From Amoebophrya sp. A120 (lineage: Eukaryota > Sar > Dinophyceae > Syndiniales > Amoebophryaceae): DNA of 64,000 nucleotides. The stretch covers positions 12,766,387-12,830,386 of the forward strand of contig CAJINV010000002.1 of the NCBI GenBank assembly GCA_905178155.1. The letters are read 5' to 3'. The position numbers and the translations under genes are program-made. Below the pieces are notes generated by a model, which made no database searches, was not told the origin of the DNA, and saw only the letters and a list, made by a program, of their open reading frames with translations. How positions within the stretch are numbered: position 1 is the first letter of the stretch; the number at the start of each line of letters is the position of its first letter. This document shows, piece after piece, positions 1-11,188 of this stretch.

Positions 1-405
1 GGGCCGCCGCGGGCGACAGTAGTTGTCCGCGGCCCTTTAGGGCCGCGGGGAAGTGGTGGAGCCCGCGGCGGCCCGCAGGCTCCTGCGATAAGCTTTGAAT
101 GCGAATCCGGAAGCCCCCGATGACCCAGATACCTTTCTGGCCAGGGGGCCAGTTTCTCATGCAGGGGGCTTGAAGAAGAAGGAGTGGGACTATAATCAAA
201 AATATATAGCGCCAAAGCGCGGCCCGCAGGGCCGCGCTTTCGCCGCGCGGCTGGTTAGGCTTTCGCGCTGGTTAGAATTTCGCGCACGCATTTGGTTACC
301 AATATCGCCCTCCGGGCGCGACCTTCATACAGAAGGAATTCTTGATTTTGCAGTGCTTGTTTTGCTTGTGAACAATTCTTCCTCTTCGTCGAACTGACAC
401 TGCAG
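1..405. other. GC-rich palindromic sequence upstream of first visible MAT exon (probable intron)
   Basis: No convincing coding sequence is seen. The stretch probably belongs to an intron of the S-adenosylmethionine synthetase gene, because the exon at 406 starts inside the protein. It holds nested GC-rich inverted repeats: positions 1-14 pair with 61-74; 27-35 pair with 40-48 around a TTTA loop; and 214-225 pair with 229-240 around GCA. The 101-codon open frame at 95-397 has no similarity I recognise. Confidence 0.5.
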
Positions 406-1559
406 GATTGGACTACGCCACCATGGAAGTTTTGAACAAGCTGGAGGAGCAGTCCCCCGATATTGGCCAGGGCGTGCATGGCATGGGCACGAAAATCTCG
501 CCCGAAGAGTTGGGCGCCGGGGATCAGGGGCACATGTTTGGGTACGCCAGTGACGAGACGCCCGAACTGATGCCGCTCACGCACAGTCTCTCCACGCAAC
601 TGGGGAAGAAACTCACCGACGTGCGCAAGGATGGCACCCTCCCCTGGGTGCGACCCGATGGGAAGACCCAGGTAGAATTTTTTTCTTTTGTAAGGGCACT
701 AACTGCAAACTTTACATGATAGATGCCTATTCAGTGCTGTAGCTACAGAAACAGAAACACGGTGTGTGTGATACTCGGGTTCATCATCGCATCATCAGGT
801 CACCTGCGAGTACCAGAAGGGGCCCAAGGGAGAGATGCTGCCGCAGAGGGTGCACACCATTTTGATCAGTACGCAGCACTCGCCGGAGGTCACACTGGAA
901 CAGCAAAAGAAGGATCTGATGGAACACGTTATTAAGCCGGTGGTGCCTGCGAAGTACCTGGACGACGACACGATTTATCACATCAACCCGAGTGGAAGGT
1001 AGACCCCATTTGTTTCGGCGGTGCTGTTTTTGGGCATGAAATAGAAATACCAGCTATTTGATATAGGAACTTGAATGTTGGTAAAAAATCGAATGCTCCA
1101 TAAAGGTTTGTGATCGGCGGGCCGCATGGCGACGCTGGGTTGACGGGCCGAAAAATCATCATCGACACGTACGGCGGCTGGGGCGCTCACGGTGGTGGTG
1201 CCTTCAGTGGAAAGGACACGAGCAAGGTGGACCGGTCCGCCGCCTACGCCGCCCGCTGGGCCGCGAAGTCGTTGGTTGCGGCTGGGCTGGCGAAGCGCGC
1301 ACTGGTGCAGGTGTCGTACGCAATCGGTGTGGTCCAGCCCTTGTCCATGTTCGTCGACAGTTACGGAACTGGTGCGAAGGACGATGAAACGCTGTGCGAG
1401 ATCGTCAAGCGTAACTTCGACTTCCGCCCGGGCTGCATCCAGCGCGACCTGAACCTGAAATCGCCGCAGTTCCAGCCCCTGGCCGCCTACGGACACTTCG
1501 GCCGCGACGACCTGAAACCGGCCTGGGAGGTGGTCAAAGATCTGAAGCACGAAGTGTGA
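406..1559 (+). CDS. S-adenosylmethionine synthetase (methionine adenosyltransferase), 5' truncated by window
   Basis: The enzyme makes S-adenosylmethionine from methionine and ATP in the cytosol, the methyl donor for the cell. Three exons are visible: 406-671, 799-998 and 1106-1559, joined by GT-AG introns of 127 and 107 bp. They encode the last ~305 residues of a protein normally near 390, so about 90 N-terminal residues, including the GHPD motif, lie to the left. Diagnostic stretches are [41 protein letters not shown] and the loop GGAFSGKD before the conserved C-terminal domain. The first exon starts mid-codon after a TGCAG acceptor. No introner interrupts the visible part. Family assignment is secure; a gene symbol is withheld because paralogues cannot be told apart here. 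Confidence 0.93.
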
Positions 1560-3064
1560 ATGTCGAAAGCATCTTTGTTTTTCAACTGACTTGTCGGCAG
1601 TGCGCCTGATGTTGTCATTGTTCAACACTGCAATAGCATTGATATTTGCTGTCCTTCTTGAAGCTTGAATGTAGGTGAACAAAGGTTTCTACTTACGGCC
1701 AGGACATGTGGAAAGGAGAAACGGCCGCTTTTTGGACACGCCGAAGTGCAAGTTTTACTTTTAGCGACAGGAGTCAGGAGTATACCATTGATTTTGGATG
1801 TGGAGTTTAAAAATGGGTACGAGTCCAGGAATAATTCATCAGTTTATAAATAGATACAGCAGGTATAAGCGCTTGAGGCCGAATTGTTTTGAAATGGGAA
1901 TATGAAGAAGAACATTTGCAACGTCTCGCGACAAGGACTGCTTGCAATCGCAGGTTTCAGTTCATTTGCACGCCAGGTACTTTGGAATTTTATAATCAGA
2001 TTTCACTTACGAGATGGGGGTCTTTGTACTTTCCTTGATAAACGGAGAACGACGTTCGGGTTTACAGACGACGAGTCTCTAGTAACTATGGGCAACAAAA
2101 ACGTGAATCGAATTCTCGCACTTGCACTCCCAGAAGTTCTTTGCTATGCCCGACCGTGTGGCATGTGAGAGCAGTGACTACTTTTTCAAACACAAAACTA
2201 AGCTAAGCAGCCCGCATGAAAGGCACGTTATAATTTTGATATTGTACGTAGCTTCTGAAGAAATAAGCGTGAGCGCAAGCAGCATCGCTGTTGCAAAATC
2301 CAAAGCCAAAATGCAATACTGGCCTCGCAAACTGTGAAGCGGTGCCGCTGCGTTGACGGTGGTCATCGCAGGTCCGCGTGTATCCATGATGAAACGTCTC
2401 GTGCAGGATCACTCTTGCTTTTTCGTGTCGCATTTCAGTTTCTTTTAGCGACTTCTTGCTTGTTCTGTATTGGATGTCTTGCACTATGGTGCACTTGCGG
2501 CCTGAAAGTCACCTACATCGGTGTTGCTCTCTGTCAGTATCGGAAGTGTGCGGCTTATGTCACAACGGAAAATAAGAATGTGCTTCGTTACCCTTCCAAC
2601 TTTCTCAAGTCGGTACGTCGTGGGTGTGCGGATGAAGTTTCGGTTTTATGTACCAACTGCTTTTCTCCAAGTCCAACAAGTTGTTGGTTTCGGTTGTGTG
2701 GACATAAAAAAACAGTAAGTAAGTCTCTCGGTTGCTGTCGCACTTCGTTTTTCGTATGTTTGTACTTGCTTACTTATGTGCATGCAGATGCAGCGGTAGT
2801 GATGAGTCGGCTGTGTGCAATCTGCAGTCATTGTATAGTTCTTGTTTCAACCTCGCCAGGTTCACCTACTGACAGTTCGCGCAAATTATTTGCAACGTCC
2901 TGCACAAGAACCTAGCACTTCCACGAACGTAGTGCCCCAAATCCGCATGAAAAACTTTCTTCGGATCGAAGAATAAAAGAGTCGAACTTCGTTCAATTAT
3001 ACTTACTTCACTGCCTTCTACTTATTTCCACAAATTGATATAGCACAACTTCTGTCCTTCTAAA
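1560..3064. other. Intergenic spacer, no supportable gene
   Basis: AT-richer DNA than the flanking exons. Open frames such as 2334-2915 are Cys/Ser-rich translations without family features. I see no tRNA, repeat array or introner here. Confidence 0.5.
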
Positions 3065-6000
3065 ATGGATGCGAGAGATGAAATTGACCGCCCAGCTGCT
3101 TCCAGCACCGCACTGGATTCCGACTCCAATCCTTCCGCAATTATCCCCGCTCGCACATCACAAGCGAAAACCGGTGTGCGCCAAGTCGGCGGGCGCCGCG
3201 TTCGGCAGGCGGGGTCCTCGACGAAGCGGGTTATTTTGGTGGATAAAAACCACGGAGCACACGACAAGAAGCGAGCTCTTGCCCAAGGTCTACAACAAGA
3301 ACTTCGCCGGGTCATTCAAAATGCCTCCAAGAACAACGGGGTCGTCCACGACGACCAGGTTGCGGTCGCCAAAAAGCTTCAAAAGATGCTGGGACTCAGT
3401 CCCCGTGTAGTCTTGCGACGCGACAAGCGGCTGGCAGCTGCGATCACTGCGCTTCTGTCTCTGCACTCCTGCGGTCGTGTTCTTGTACCCATGAACATCA
3501 TGCTACAGCCACCGGCCGTAGCTGCTGCCATGTCCTCCGCCTCCGCATCTTCAGCCCAGGGAACTACAAGCAGCGGCCGTGGACAACCAGGACAGGAGAA
3601 TGTTTCGGAGGAGAACCTCCTGCCCTTGCTGGATTTCTTGTTGGGCATGAGCAAGGATCGTGGGAAGAACGACCACATGGACACGTTCGAAAAGCTTCGC
3701 GAGCGGCTAAATGTGCGGAAAAACCTGCGGGACCACGGGGACGAGCGCCAAGGCTTTTTCAACCTGGTACTTGCCCACCTGGACGCGGTGCTTGAGTTCT
3801 TGGGCGTGCACCCCGCGTTTCGGTTCGCGAGAACAACAACTGGAAGTACAACCACGGAAAAGACCTGGAAGTACAACCTCGCAAGTTCGACCATGGAGAA
3901 ATATCAAATGTAAAAATGTATGGGTCTTGAGGAATGCAACTTGTGATGCTGCATTTGGATTCCATAAAAAATCTGTATTGCATGAGTACCAAAGGAAATG
4001 CAACTTTTGCTACACTGAGAAAGCATTTTTCATGCGGATTACGCATCAAGAAGCCCTGAAAAAATCTGTATTGCTAGGGTATGCATCACAGACATCATGG
4101 CTCATGCAAAACGTGCATGACAAGTGTCAGAATCTTCCAGACCCAGACATTTTTACAGTTGATAAGAAAATCAAAAGTACTACGGAGGGGCCGTTTGCCG
4201 TGTTGGTTGAAGACGCGGAGACCCGACGCGTCCGCCAGGCCTTCACCGCTTACCACCCCCCGGCCGTGACCGGCAAGCCGCGGAAGCCGTCCTCATACCA
4301 GCGGGCGTTGGCTAACAAAAAGGAGCCCGCGGACACCTCTGCCAGTGGTCACCTGGAGCAGCTCATCTCGCGCTGGCTGGAACGCATGCGGTTGAAAGTG
4401 GTGCACCCGCTCATCAACTTTGCGCAGGACTGGAAGGAATCGGCTATCGCGTGGGACCACCAGATCACATACGACCAGCCGCACCGCCTGTTTCAGAACT
4501 ATCGGGACGCTCTCCCGTATGACCCCTATTCACTATCAGCTCGATACTCATGATCCTGCTCCCGTGGAAGTTGACTTCTTCTGAACACAACGACCCATCA
4601 AGGAAGAATTCTTCAACAAAGTGCTGGCATGAAAGCTGCTGATGCGAGGAGGGTAGTCTTTACTTATTTCGGTAGTGCGTTCTTAGTTTGAACTTATTTC
4701 GGTAGTGCGTTGTTGTTTTCGGCACTGGCATTGTCAATAGCTACGCTGCTGCCTCTCCCTCTACGGAAGAGGCATGCGGTTTTTGTAGAGTTTTGACCAA
4801 CTACCTGAACTTTCGTGGGGCCTGTGCGTGGCTGGCGAGCGAATACTTCGACAAACCGCTGTCTATTATACAGAAAAAGGTAAAGAAGTAATGTCGTTGC
4901 ACAGTTAGTACGGAAACCTTGAAGAAGTTCAGAACCGCAATGACAACTAGTAGTTCCTGGTCCTCTTCTTGCATAGAACAGCGTATTTATTAACTTCCTG
5001 ACGCAAGAAAAGTACAACTGCCACAAATTTCGGTTGCATATTGGTACCGAAGGTCGGGCAGTGGTCCATCGGTTCCGGAGGGAAAATTCTTTGACTCGGA
5101 TGGGGAGGTGAATAAGGAGGTATTGAAGCGGTGGCGGGACATACCCTGGGCGATTCGTCTTTTCGTCTACCCCACGCTGAGCCCGGACGACCAAAACATG
5201 GCGACCCCCGTATCAAACGGGAGCAAAGCTGCAAAGGGCTGCTCTATTTTCATCTCCGAGGCGCTTAACGAGTGTTACTCATTTTGCATTTGACCAGCTT
5301 GGTTCTTCTGTGTTTGCCTCCTTGGGGAATAAGCGGAAAAAAGATTGATGTCATGGAGTATGGAAAAGGCGACATCAGAAAGAACTGATTTTTAGGTACA
5401 CACGACAAATCGTGATTTTTATGTTTATTATGGTCTACTTTACGGGGAAAAAGACAAAGAGGAGCCCGTGTTTTGCTGGCGATACCGTGGCGAAAGTGGT
5501 ATCCCAGAACTCGCAATGGATGACAGCCTTCTGAAGACCGTGGAAGTGCTATGTTGTGTAAGAACGCACCTGCCCCACAGCTAAAACGTAAATTCCGTAC
5601 TTAGTTTGAGGTGCGAGTTGCCCATGACAAAACTGGCTTCGCAATTTCCATATCGACCAGGTAGCAACGTTGCCCTCATACAGAGCAATTCGCTGCTTCT
5701 CCTGATTGGCGCTCCATCCAGGATAAATCCATAGTCTTGTGGTCTACTTGTTGATAGTATTATTACAGTCTAGTCTTATACTCTTGAGAGGTGATCAACA
5801 TTACACGTGTTTCTTCTACAAATGCAAATATTTTCAAATCTGAATGACAAAAATACATATCGTCCTACTAGCGTGGGTGGGGGCGTTTTTTCCAGGGATA
5901 AGTTTTCCTGAACGGGCGGTCAACCGAGCTGTTGGATGAGAACCCACAGCCCGTGGGAACTCCGCGGAGAGCGGCCTCTTCGGCAGAGGAGCTTGCGAAA

Positions 6001-6612
6001 AATCCGATGAAGCAGTTTCTGTACAAGTTTTTTGTTGGGGACGAAGCGAACAAGCATGAAGTTTTGCAGAAGGCCACGTCTACGCAGCCCGTTCCGGAGC
6101 GGCAGCAGACCCGCGGAGTCGAGCAGCCGCAACGTGAAGACGATGCCCGTGCAAAGAAACCGTTTCTGGCCAGAAGCGGGGACAACAACAACAAGAACGC
6201 AGGGAGGGACCACGAGGTCCGCGAGCAAAGCCTAAGCGGCGCGTCGGCGGGAACCACATCAACAACGCCGGAGTTGTTGTCGCAGGAAGAGCAGAAGCTC
6301 GTTGCGCAGTACCGAACGGATTACCTGAGTCGGTGCGTGTCCCCCAACTTGCACAAACATTTCATCATGGAAATCGCACGGTGGGGCGCGCCGCGCGACT
6401 GGTTTGCCGCGATCTTGCAGACGTATGTGGACCAGAAGGCGGAGGACAAGGCGGAGCTTCTGGGGCGGGAATACTTGGCGGGCGGGACGTGCGAAGTTCC
6501 CGCGGCAGCTGAGTCTTTTTTCCCACACGCGGGACAGGAAGGCTCCCAAAACGCGCAGTGCAGGGACAGCACCGGCGTATTCCTGAATATTTGGCAGGAA
6601 GGTCAACTTTGA
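3065..6612 (+). CDS. Unrecognised 791-residue protein, six exons
   Basis: Proposed exons are 3065-3901, 4170-4516, 4741-4879, 5081-5272, 5396-5549 and 5906-6612, which total 2376 nt and close in frame. Intron 1 is a family-A introner (3902-4164, duplication AGAAA); removing it with one duplication copy joins MEK to IKSTT in frame. Intron 5 (5550-5900) is a decayed introner with TAT/ATA ends. The 5272/5396 junction is not clean GT-AG. The N-terminal ~60 residues are Ser/Ala-rich and probably disordered; the middle (YLNFRGACAWLASEYFD; RWRDIPWAIRLFVYP) looks globular; the last exon carries a charged linker and then a helical segment near HKHFIMEIARWGAPRDWF. I see no signal peptide or membrane helix and recognise no family. 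The start is the first in-frame ATG. The chain could be split into two genes if the 5549/5906 junction is wrong. Confidence 0.6.
3902..4164. mobile_element. Introner, family A (subfamily A4), duplication AGAAA
   Basis: 263 bp. Ends are TATCAAATGTAAAAATG and its near-complement CATTTTTACAGTTGATA, followed by the family core GTCTGGGTCTGGAA (here slightly mutated on the left) and CTTCCAGACCCAGAC. AGAAA flanks it at 3897-3901 and 4165-4169. Precise removal restores the frame. Confidence 0.9.
4662..4710 (+). repeat. Two direct copies of a ~20-bp sequence in an intron
   Basis: The sequence ACTTATTTCGGTAGTGCGTT occurs twice about 28 bp apart in intron 2 of the unrecognised gene at 3065-6612. It may be a small slippage duplication. 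No function is evident. Confidence 0.6.
5550..5900. mobile_element. Decayed introner-like intron (TAT...ATA ends)
   Basis: 351 bp. Imperfect terminal inverted repeats (TATGTTGTGTAAGAACGC against the complement of GCGTTTTTTCCAGGGATA). Flanks are AGTGC and AGTTT, only three of five matching. Removing the element plus five bases joins TVEV to LLNGRSTELLDEN in frame. It is read as an old introner whose duplication has diverged. Confidence 0.5.
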
Positions 6613-7986
6613 AGGAACTGCTTGTCGTGCCTTTTTGAGACAATTTTTCAGTTTCGGTCACGTGCTGAGATTTGTCTTGATCTTGCAAAATGCCGGAAGC
6701 TTACTTTTGTTTTCCTCTCCTGTTCGTTCGGAAGAGCCCATTTCGCTTGCTTTCGACGTCTCTTGATGTCTAAACAAGCATCTCCATCAATCTGCGCACA
6801 TGGACATAAAATCTTCATTCATGCTGGAGCACGGTGCATTCATCTTTTGCAGTGTCTTTCCTTCGCGCACAGATCATATTTGATTTCCTTTAAACGCGAA
6901 ACAAGCCCGAGAAGGCAGATTGTGTTGAAAATTCTTAACTATTGAAACGCTATATCTTCAAAAATTTCCAAAATTTGTTACCGTTTTCTGTTGTACGCAA
7001 AACCAAACACCAGTGGTAGAGTCAGTTTGCTTTGTTTTCTGCCTAGGTACACGTGTTGAAATTAATTCGTTTAACAAGTAGAATTTTTGTTTTGAACATG
7101 CGCATAATTTGTCTCGACTTTACAGTATTGATTCAGTATCGACCTCACGTTTGGGTATTTCATCATCATCGTCAGCTTTTTTCTCAAAATCGAAAGCCAA
7201 AAAACAGCGAATGTTGAATGTGCTCAAAAAATGTGTAACAAGTAAGTACAGGAAAAATGCTATGAATGTTGGTTAGTCCTCTGGAATTATACAATCATCT
7301 GTGGACTTCGTGTATCTGCCATTTCTTTGCAAAGCAGCTCACTGTCACGTCAGGAAATGAGCACTCGCATTGTTCGTCTCTATGTCATTCGTTGAAGGTG
7401 TCCGTCTTATTTTAGCCGAAGAACCCGAGTCAAGAATGATGTTGAACAGCTATCAGATCTGAACGTAGGATGTAGCCCAAGAATGTTTACTTCGTGCCTA
7501 CGAAATAGTTGCTTCAGATCGTCATCGTCACTACTTATCATCTTCTTAATCATGCATTTCGGTCGCATTTCCATGTCATCGATCTCATGATTGACCGCAA
7601 TATGGAATTCTATGGAATATGCTAGAGCAAAAGCAGTTGTTTCGGGGTCTCACACGGGAAGCAAAAAATCGCGTCTATCGTACTTTTTTCTCGTCTTTTT
7701 TCGTGATTCATTTGAATTGTAGTTCGCAAGTGCGCAAAAGCGTCGCGAATTCCTCTCGTTCAAAATCCGCACCAATTTTTGTCACATTCCGAATCTTTCA
7801 GTGTTTTTTTTTCGAACCGGGGAACGATTTACGAGAATAGACCACGCGTGAAGACAAGGCGGCAGCAGTTGCTAGGCTAAGTCTACTAAGCCACAGACGA
7901 CCAAGTATTCTATCTTTCTATAGTGTTGTTCTCCACTGCTTTAGCTTTTGTTGACGCCGACCACCGCGACAGAATTGAACAACAAG
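6613..7986. other. AT-rich intergenic spacer
   Basis: No gene, RNA or clear repeat is supported. The translations here are short and lack family features. Confidence 0.5.
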
Positions 7987-10900
7987 ATGGTTGTCCAAAC
8001 GGTTCCCGACCAGGGAAAGCAAGTGCAGCTCGCCGTTGGTGAGCAGCAGGTGGTGGAAAAGTCAGCCGGGCCGTCCTCTCCGCGGCGGTCGCTGTCGCCG
8101 AAATTTTCGCAGAAGAAGGCACGCATGCGGGAGTTCGACAAGATTGTGAAGTCCATGCCGAGCGCGCAGTGGATCTTGGAGACCGACGACTTTTTCGCCA
8201 AGAAGGTTGCGAAGCCGAAGTGGAACAACCAAGTGTCGTTGTTCGAGAACGTTTATGCATTGCAAAAGTATCGTACAAATCTCCTCAGCATGAGAAATAA
8301 AATTTGTCATGCGGATTTACCTTACGAAAAAAATTTGTAATGGCATGACTGCAAATCATACGAGTGCGATACTTTTCCTTTTGCTGAGGATAACGTGGGT
8401 TGTTGCGCGAACGGACGCAGTTACTTTGACCGCTTCCGGCCGCGGGCCAAGGACCACGCCAGCAAAACCGGAAACCTGAAGTCAACCTGGCTCATGGACA
8501 ATGTGGCTGACAACGAAAAGCATCTCATCGGCGGACCAAAACTGAAATCCCGTACACTTATAATTGACTTTACGTAGTTGGATTTGTAAAACAAGTTCAT
8601 CTGCGCGTGCTTTGCCTTGCCTCTTTTTTGTGCATCTAGTTCAGTTTTTCCTCTGCGGTTTTTTCATTTGAAGCAACATGTGCAAGGAGTCGGCGTGAAC
8701 ATGGTTCTCTGGTATTCATTACTGCTTCATTTCTTACAGCCGCGTGCAAGATCCTGTATTCGCACGTGCACCGAGTTCCGACGCCCCGGCAAAATTATTT
8801 GACGAAGCACGGTCTCATATTCTGAGTAAAGACGTCCCCACCCCATAGTTGTCATGCAATTCCGCATGCCAAAAAAGTTTCTCATGCAGAGCCCTATGCG
8901 AAGCATTTTCTATTCGTGTTTTGGAATTTGTGACGCTAGAGTCAGCATCTTATGCTAGATCTGTGATGCTTCTTCACTAGCTAAACAGGATTACGCTACG
9001 CGGACAAACTTGTCATGCCAAACAAGCAAAGCTGGCTGATTTGTCTAGCAGATTATCCATCTTGACTCTGGTGTGGGGACGTTTTTACTCAGGATATCTC
9101 ACGCCAGTGGTGTGTCCCGACGACCCGATTCCAAAGCCGGAGATCATCGCCGGGAGCGGGTACGTATCAACTGTAAAAATGTCTGGGTCTGGAAGAATCC
9201 AACTTGTCATGCTGATTTTGGATTCTAAAAAAATCTGTATTGCATGAGCAGCAAAGAGAGTCCAAGTTTTGCTGCACGGAAAGAGCATTTGTCATGCGGT
9301 ATAGGCATCAGAAAGCCCTCACAAAATCTGTGATGCTAGAGCATGCATCACAGACATCAGGAGTCATGCAAAATGTGCATGACAAACCAATAAACCTTCA
9401 CTAGATCGCATGCAAACAGGCCTCGGCACCTGTTTGCATATCGGTCGACGTGAGCACCGCGGCAGCATTAAGGTCAAAATGAAAACTAGGAATGAGATTC
9501 ATCGTAAGTTTAGTAGCCAAAATTCAATTCAGCGTCGGTTCGTGCACGAAGCCGACGCTGAATTGAAGCGTCGGTTCGTGCACGTGTGTCGCCCTTCGTT
9601 CGTTGCTTCCAGGAGCATGATCGCAAATTCGTACGCTCCTCCTGCTTTGAAAAAAAAAATCCGATCTTCCCGTCTGCCCCCATCTTCCCATGTAGAGTTA
9701 GGTCTCTGCCCTTTTATTGCTTCTCTCGTGTAGATGTGTTGTTGTTTTACCTGACTCGCCTTCTTAGCGCTAGCCCGCGTAGCCCGCGTCCTTGCAGGGG
9801 CAGCTGTTTTTTTTCCGCCTTGCCAGCGGGTTTTGTCGCGGGGAAGAAAGCAATCTGGGTTCAACGGTCCCCGCCCCCCCATCATCGTGGGTTCGACGGC
9901 CCCCGCCCCAAAGGAGACCACTTAGAAATATTTTTTTTGTAGAGTGCAAATTTTCACTGCGATCAACCGTTCACCATCGGCTGAAGCTGCACATGCATCC
10001 GGAGTAGTTTTGAAAAATTAACTTTATTGCCCGCGGCTTACGGGTTTCGTCTAAAGGTTCTTCGTCAGGGTGCGCGGTTTCTATTATTGGCGTTCGGCTT
10101 GGTCGCACCCTATGGCTAGTATCTGAGATCAGAAGACCATTTATTTCGGGGGACAGTAGCGCGCGAAAAAAGTTCGTCGCGGGGGCACCCCGCATGGTTC
10201 GTTTTTATATGCTTTCCGCACCATGCATCGATGGCCGGGGGTTCGGTCGTGTTTCCCGCTGGGCTTTTCAAACGCGGGTTTGCAAAGCCCGTTTGCATAG
10301 GGCGTTCCCAGTATCCGCGTTTACATAGATCCCGGATATCGCCCCCTATGGGCAACTATCTCCCTAGACAGTGGCTCCTCCCTATCTTTACTACCGTCAG
10401 GTGCAGCGGCTTTCTGCACATAGCGCCTAGTCTCGACCCATATCGACCCCCCTTGCTATTCGTCCCACAGCATAGCAACGTCCGCCGCGGCTTACGGCTA
10501 TAGACGTTAACTATATCGTGGGGATTTTCTATGCGTGTGTCCGGTCCGAGTTCGAAAAAGGGTTCAGGGGTGACCCCCCTGTATGCATGCGGATTTATGC
10601 TTCCGAAGGGTTTAGGGTTTTGATTTGTATGGACCAATGCGGCGCGCACATCGAGTTTCCTGGCAGTGTCGACCTGCTGTACACGGCGTAACCCCCGGCG
10701 GAAATAGACCGGAAAACGCATCTGAAACTGAAACTGAGCTTGATCTCGATGTTCTATCGACCACCGATGTCGACCTTTTGCAGTATGCACGCACAAACGA
10801 GATTTTCGAAAGCGGAGGGGGGGGGGAAGAGACCCCCATTTGGTTGTCGCGGCGCGAAGCCGCAAATCCTTGGGCCACGTCTACCACCAGAAGTATTCCG

Positions 10901-11188
10901 CCCGGGGGACGCCTCCAGTTCAGTTCAGTTCAGTTCAAAACAAACTGCCGCCATGTAAAAAAAAAAAAAAAATGTGCATGACAAACCTGGCAATCTTCCA
11001 GACCCAGACATTTTTACAGTTGATAATACGGCATGAAATACAACACGGTGGCGCACTCTGATTTCCGGGAGTACTTCGGTCACCACAAGCAACACCGCAC
11101 GTTGCAGCGAAGCGTGGAGGAGTCAAACAAGGCCCTGCAGCTCAACTCCCTCGAGAAGGCAGGACTCCGCCCGGAAAGAGTACATTGA
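7987..11188 (+). CDS. Unrecognised 239-residue protein interrupted by three introners
   Basis: Exons 7987-8253, 8398-8551, 8740-8817, 9102-9164 and 11031-11188 total 720 nt and close in frame. Three of four introns are introners (8254-8392, 8818-9096, 9165-11025); only 8552-8739 is an ordinary GT-AG intron. The basic, Ser-rich N-terminus (SSPRRSLSPKFSQKK) leads into a globular-looking core with FDKIVKSMPSAQWILETDDFF, ANGRSYFDRFRPRAKDHASK and ILYSHVHRVPTPRQNYL, ending REYFGHHKQHRTLQ. There is no signal peptide or membrane helix. I recognise no family. The third introner has swallowed a 1.58-kb insertion, so the last intron is 1.9 kb. The start is the first ATG, preceded by AT-rich DNA. Exon joins rest on frame and duplication logic. 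Confidence 0.65.
8254..8392. mobile_element. Short introner, singleton family F
   Basis: 139 bp, the smallest element. The left end holds GCAAAAGTATCG and the right end CGATACTTTTCCTTTTGC, with an outer TAT...ATA. Flanks are ACGTT (8249-8253) and ACGTG (8393-8397). It carries internal TTTGTCATGC. Excision keeps the frame (FEN-VGCC). Confidence 0.75.
8818..9096 (+). mobile_element. Introner, family B, duplication TCTCA
   Basis: 279 bp. Ends TATTCTGAGTAAAGACGTCC and GGGGACGTTTTTACTCAGGATA. TCTCA at 8813-8817 and 9097-9101. Precise excision joins KHGL to TPVVCPDDP in frame. A relative is at 57005-57283, same orientation, sharing an internal stretch TCGTGTTTTGGAATTTGTGA. Confidence 0.88.
9389..10968 (+). 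mobile_element. Nested ~1.58-kb poly(A)-ended insertion (retroposed sequence)
   Basis: The 19-bp sequence AAAATGTGCATGACAAACC occurs at 9370-9388 and again at 10969-10987, and the second copy is preceded by a run of about 12 extra A. This is the signature of target-primed reverse transcription (LINE machinery) inserting a polyadenylated RNA copy. The content is not recognised. It includes a 39-bp near-palindrome (9526-9564) and a TTCAG tandem just before the A-run. Frames at 10356-10865 (-) and 10625-10981 (+) show no family features. It may be a processed copy of a non-coding or truncated transcript. Confidence 0.75.
9526..9564. repeat. 39-bp near-perfect palindrome followed by a partial repeat
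   Basis: Arms AATTCAGCGTCGG and CCGACGCTGAATT flank the inner palindrome TTCGTGCACGAA. Directly after it the sequence GCGTCGGTTCGTGCACG is repeated. It lies inside the nested poly(A) insertion and would fold as a strong hairpin in RNA. Confidence 0.85.

Larger units (their letters stand above)
9165..11025. mobile_element. Introner, family A (A4), split by a nested insertion
   Basis: The left part (9165-9388) and right part (10969-11025) together form a family-A element close in sequence to the one at 3902-4164. Ends TATCAACTGTAAAAATG and CATTTTTACAGTTGATA, flanks GTACG and ATACG. The middle is a later insertion. Removing the whole 1861 bp and one flank copy keeps the frame (GSGY-GMKYN). Confidence 0.85.

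Noticed and set aside
978-1682. 234-codon minus-strand open frame
   Set aside because: Antisense to S-adenosylmethionine synthetase exons, whose sense sequence matches the family closely.
2334-2915. 193-codon Cys/Ser-rich frame
   Set aside because: AT-richer spacer composition, no family features, no support from neighbours.
10356-10981. Two overlapping frames (169 codons minus, 118 codons plus) in the nested insertion
   Set aside because: No family features on either strand; retained only as part of an unidentified retroposed sequence.
9165-11025. Use of the GT and AG inside family-A terminal repeats as normal splice sites
   Set aside because: It leaves 19 nt and shifts the frame in the cases tested (for example at 3902 and 9165).
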